From Arthrobacter sp. (GTDB lineage: Bacteria > Actinomycetota > Actinomycetes > Actinomycetales > Micrococcaceae): a stretch of DNA of 12,449 nucleotides. Position 1 is the first letter of the stretch. The number at the start of each line of letters is the position of its first letter. Position numbers and translations under genes: made by a program. The notes beneath the pieces were generated by a model, which saw nothing but the letters and a program-made list of their open reading frames with translations, did not search any database and had not been told where the DNA came from. Shown piece after piece: positions 12,428-12,449 of the stretch. The stretch is from positions 1-12,449 of the forward strand of contig JAODMA010000344.1 of the NCBI GenBank assembly GCA_025464545.1. The letters run 5' to 3'.

Positions 12428-12449
12428 TCGCCGGACGGCCTGAGTACCC

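Noticed and set aside
1..12449. Mobile element, CRISPR array, toxin-antitoxin or phage genes
   Set aside because: No transposase, integrase, spaced direct-repeat array or phage-type gene was seen. Except for the AT-rich patch at 10894-11040, codon use is uniform across the window.

Overview
The window looks like a chromosomal segment of a high-GC Gram-positive bacterium of the Arthrobacter/Pseudarthrobacter type (Actinomycetota, Micrococcales). The evidence is the strong G/C bias at third codon positions, frequent GTG starts, menaquinone genes of the mycobacterial type, a System II cytochrome c maturation operon in the actinobacterial order, and many leaderless-looking starts. The genus is an inference; no rRNA or other marker is present.

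Layout. Positions 1-339 (minus) hold the N-terminal part of a metal-binding lipoprotein of an Mn/Zn ABC transporter, cut by the window edge. It is divergent from a CPBP-family membrane protease (392-1153). A small VOC/glyoxalase-like protein follows (1215-1655). Next is a menaquinone block, menB-menE-menA (1677-4724), which covers DHNA-CoA formation, OSB activation and prenylation. A small DUF4229-type membrane protein (4747-5055, minus) converges on menA and diverges from a PLDc_N-type membrane protein (5188-5619). After a convergent gap with a perfect inverted repeat comes a tightly packed minus-strand operon (10864 down to 5771): histidine phosphatase, TlpA/ResA thioredoxin lipoprotein, CcdA, ResB, CcsB. 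Its genes overlap by one base or are separated by 2-12 bases. On the plus strand at the right end are an AT-rich 48-codon ORF (10894-11040), a YceI-family protein (11075-11623) with a strong terminator, and a proline-rich membrane protein (11750-12427).

How the parts fit together. The two main blocks serve aerobic respiration. MenB/E/A make demethylmenaquinone, the precursor of the membrane electron carrier. The Ccs operon reduces apocytochrome c thiols outside the membrane (CcdA to TlpA/ResA) and brings in and ligates heme (ResB-CcsB), presumably for cytochromes c of the bc1-aa3 branch encoded elsewhere. YceI proteins of other bacteria bind polyprenyl compounds, so a loose link to quinone chemistry is possible but unproven.

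Most of the window is conserved actinobacterial housekeeping DNA, and I see no mobile element, CRISPR array, phage gene or tRNA/rRNA. The observations most worth checking are the low-GC small ORF before yceI, the recurrent TAnnnT box 6-7 bases before start codons (seven genes), the long low-complexity loop in CcsB, and the repeat structures at gene ends.
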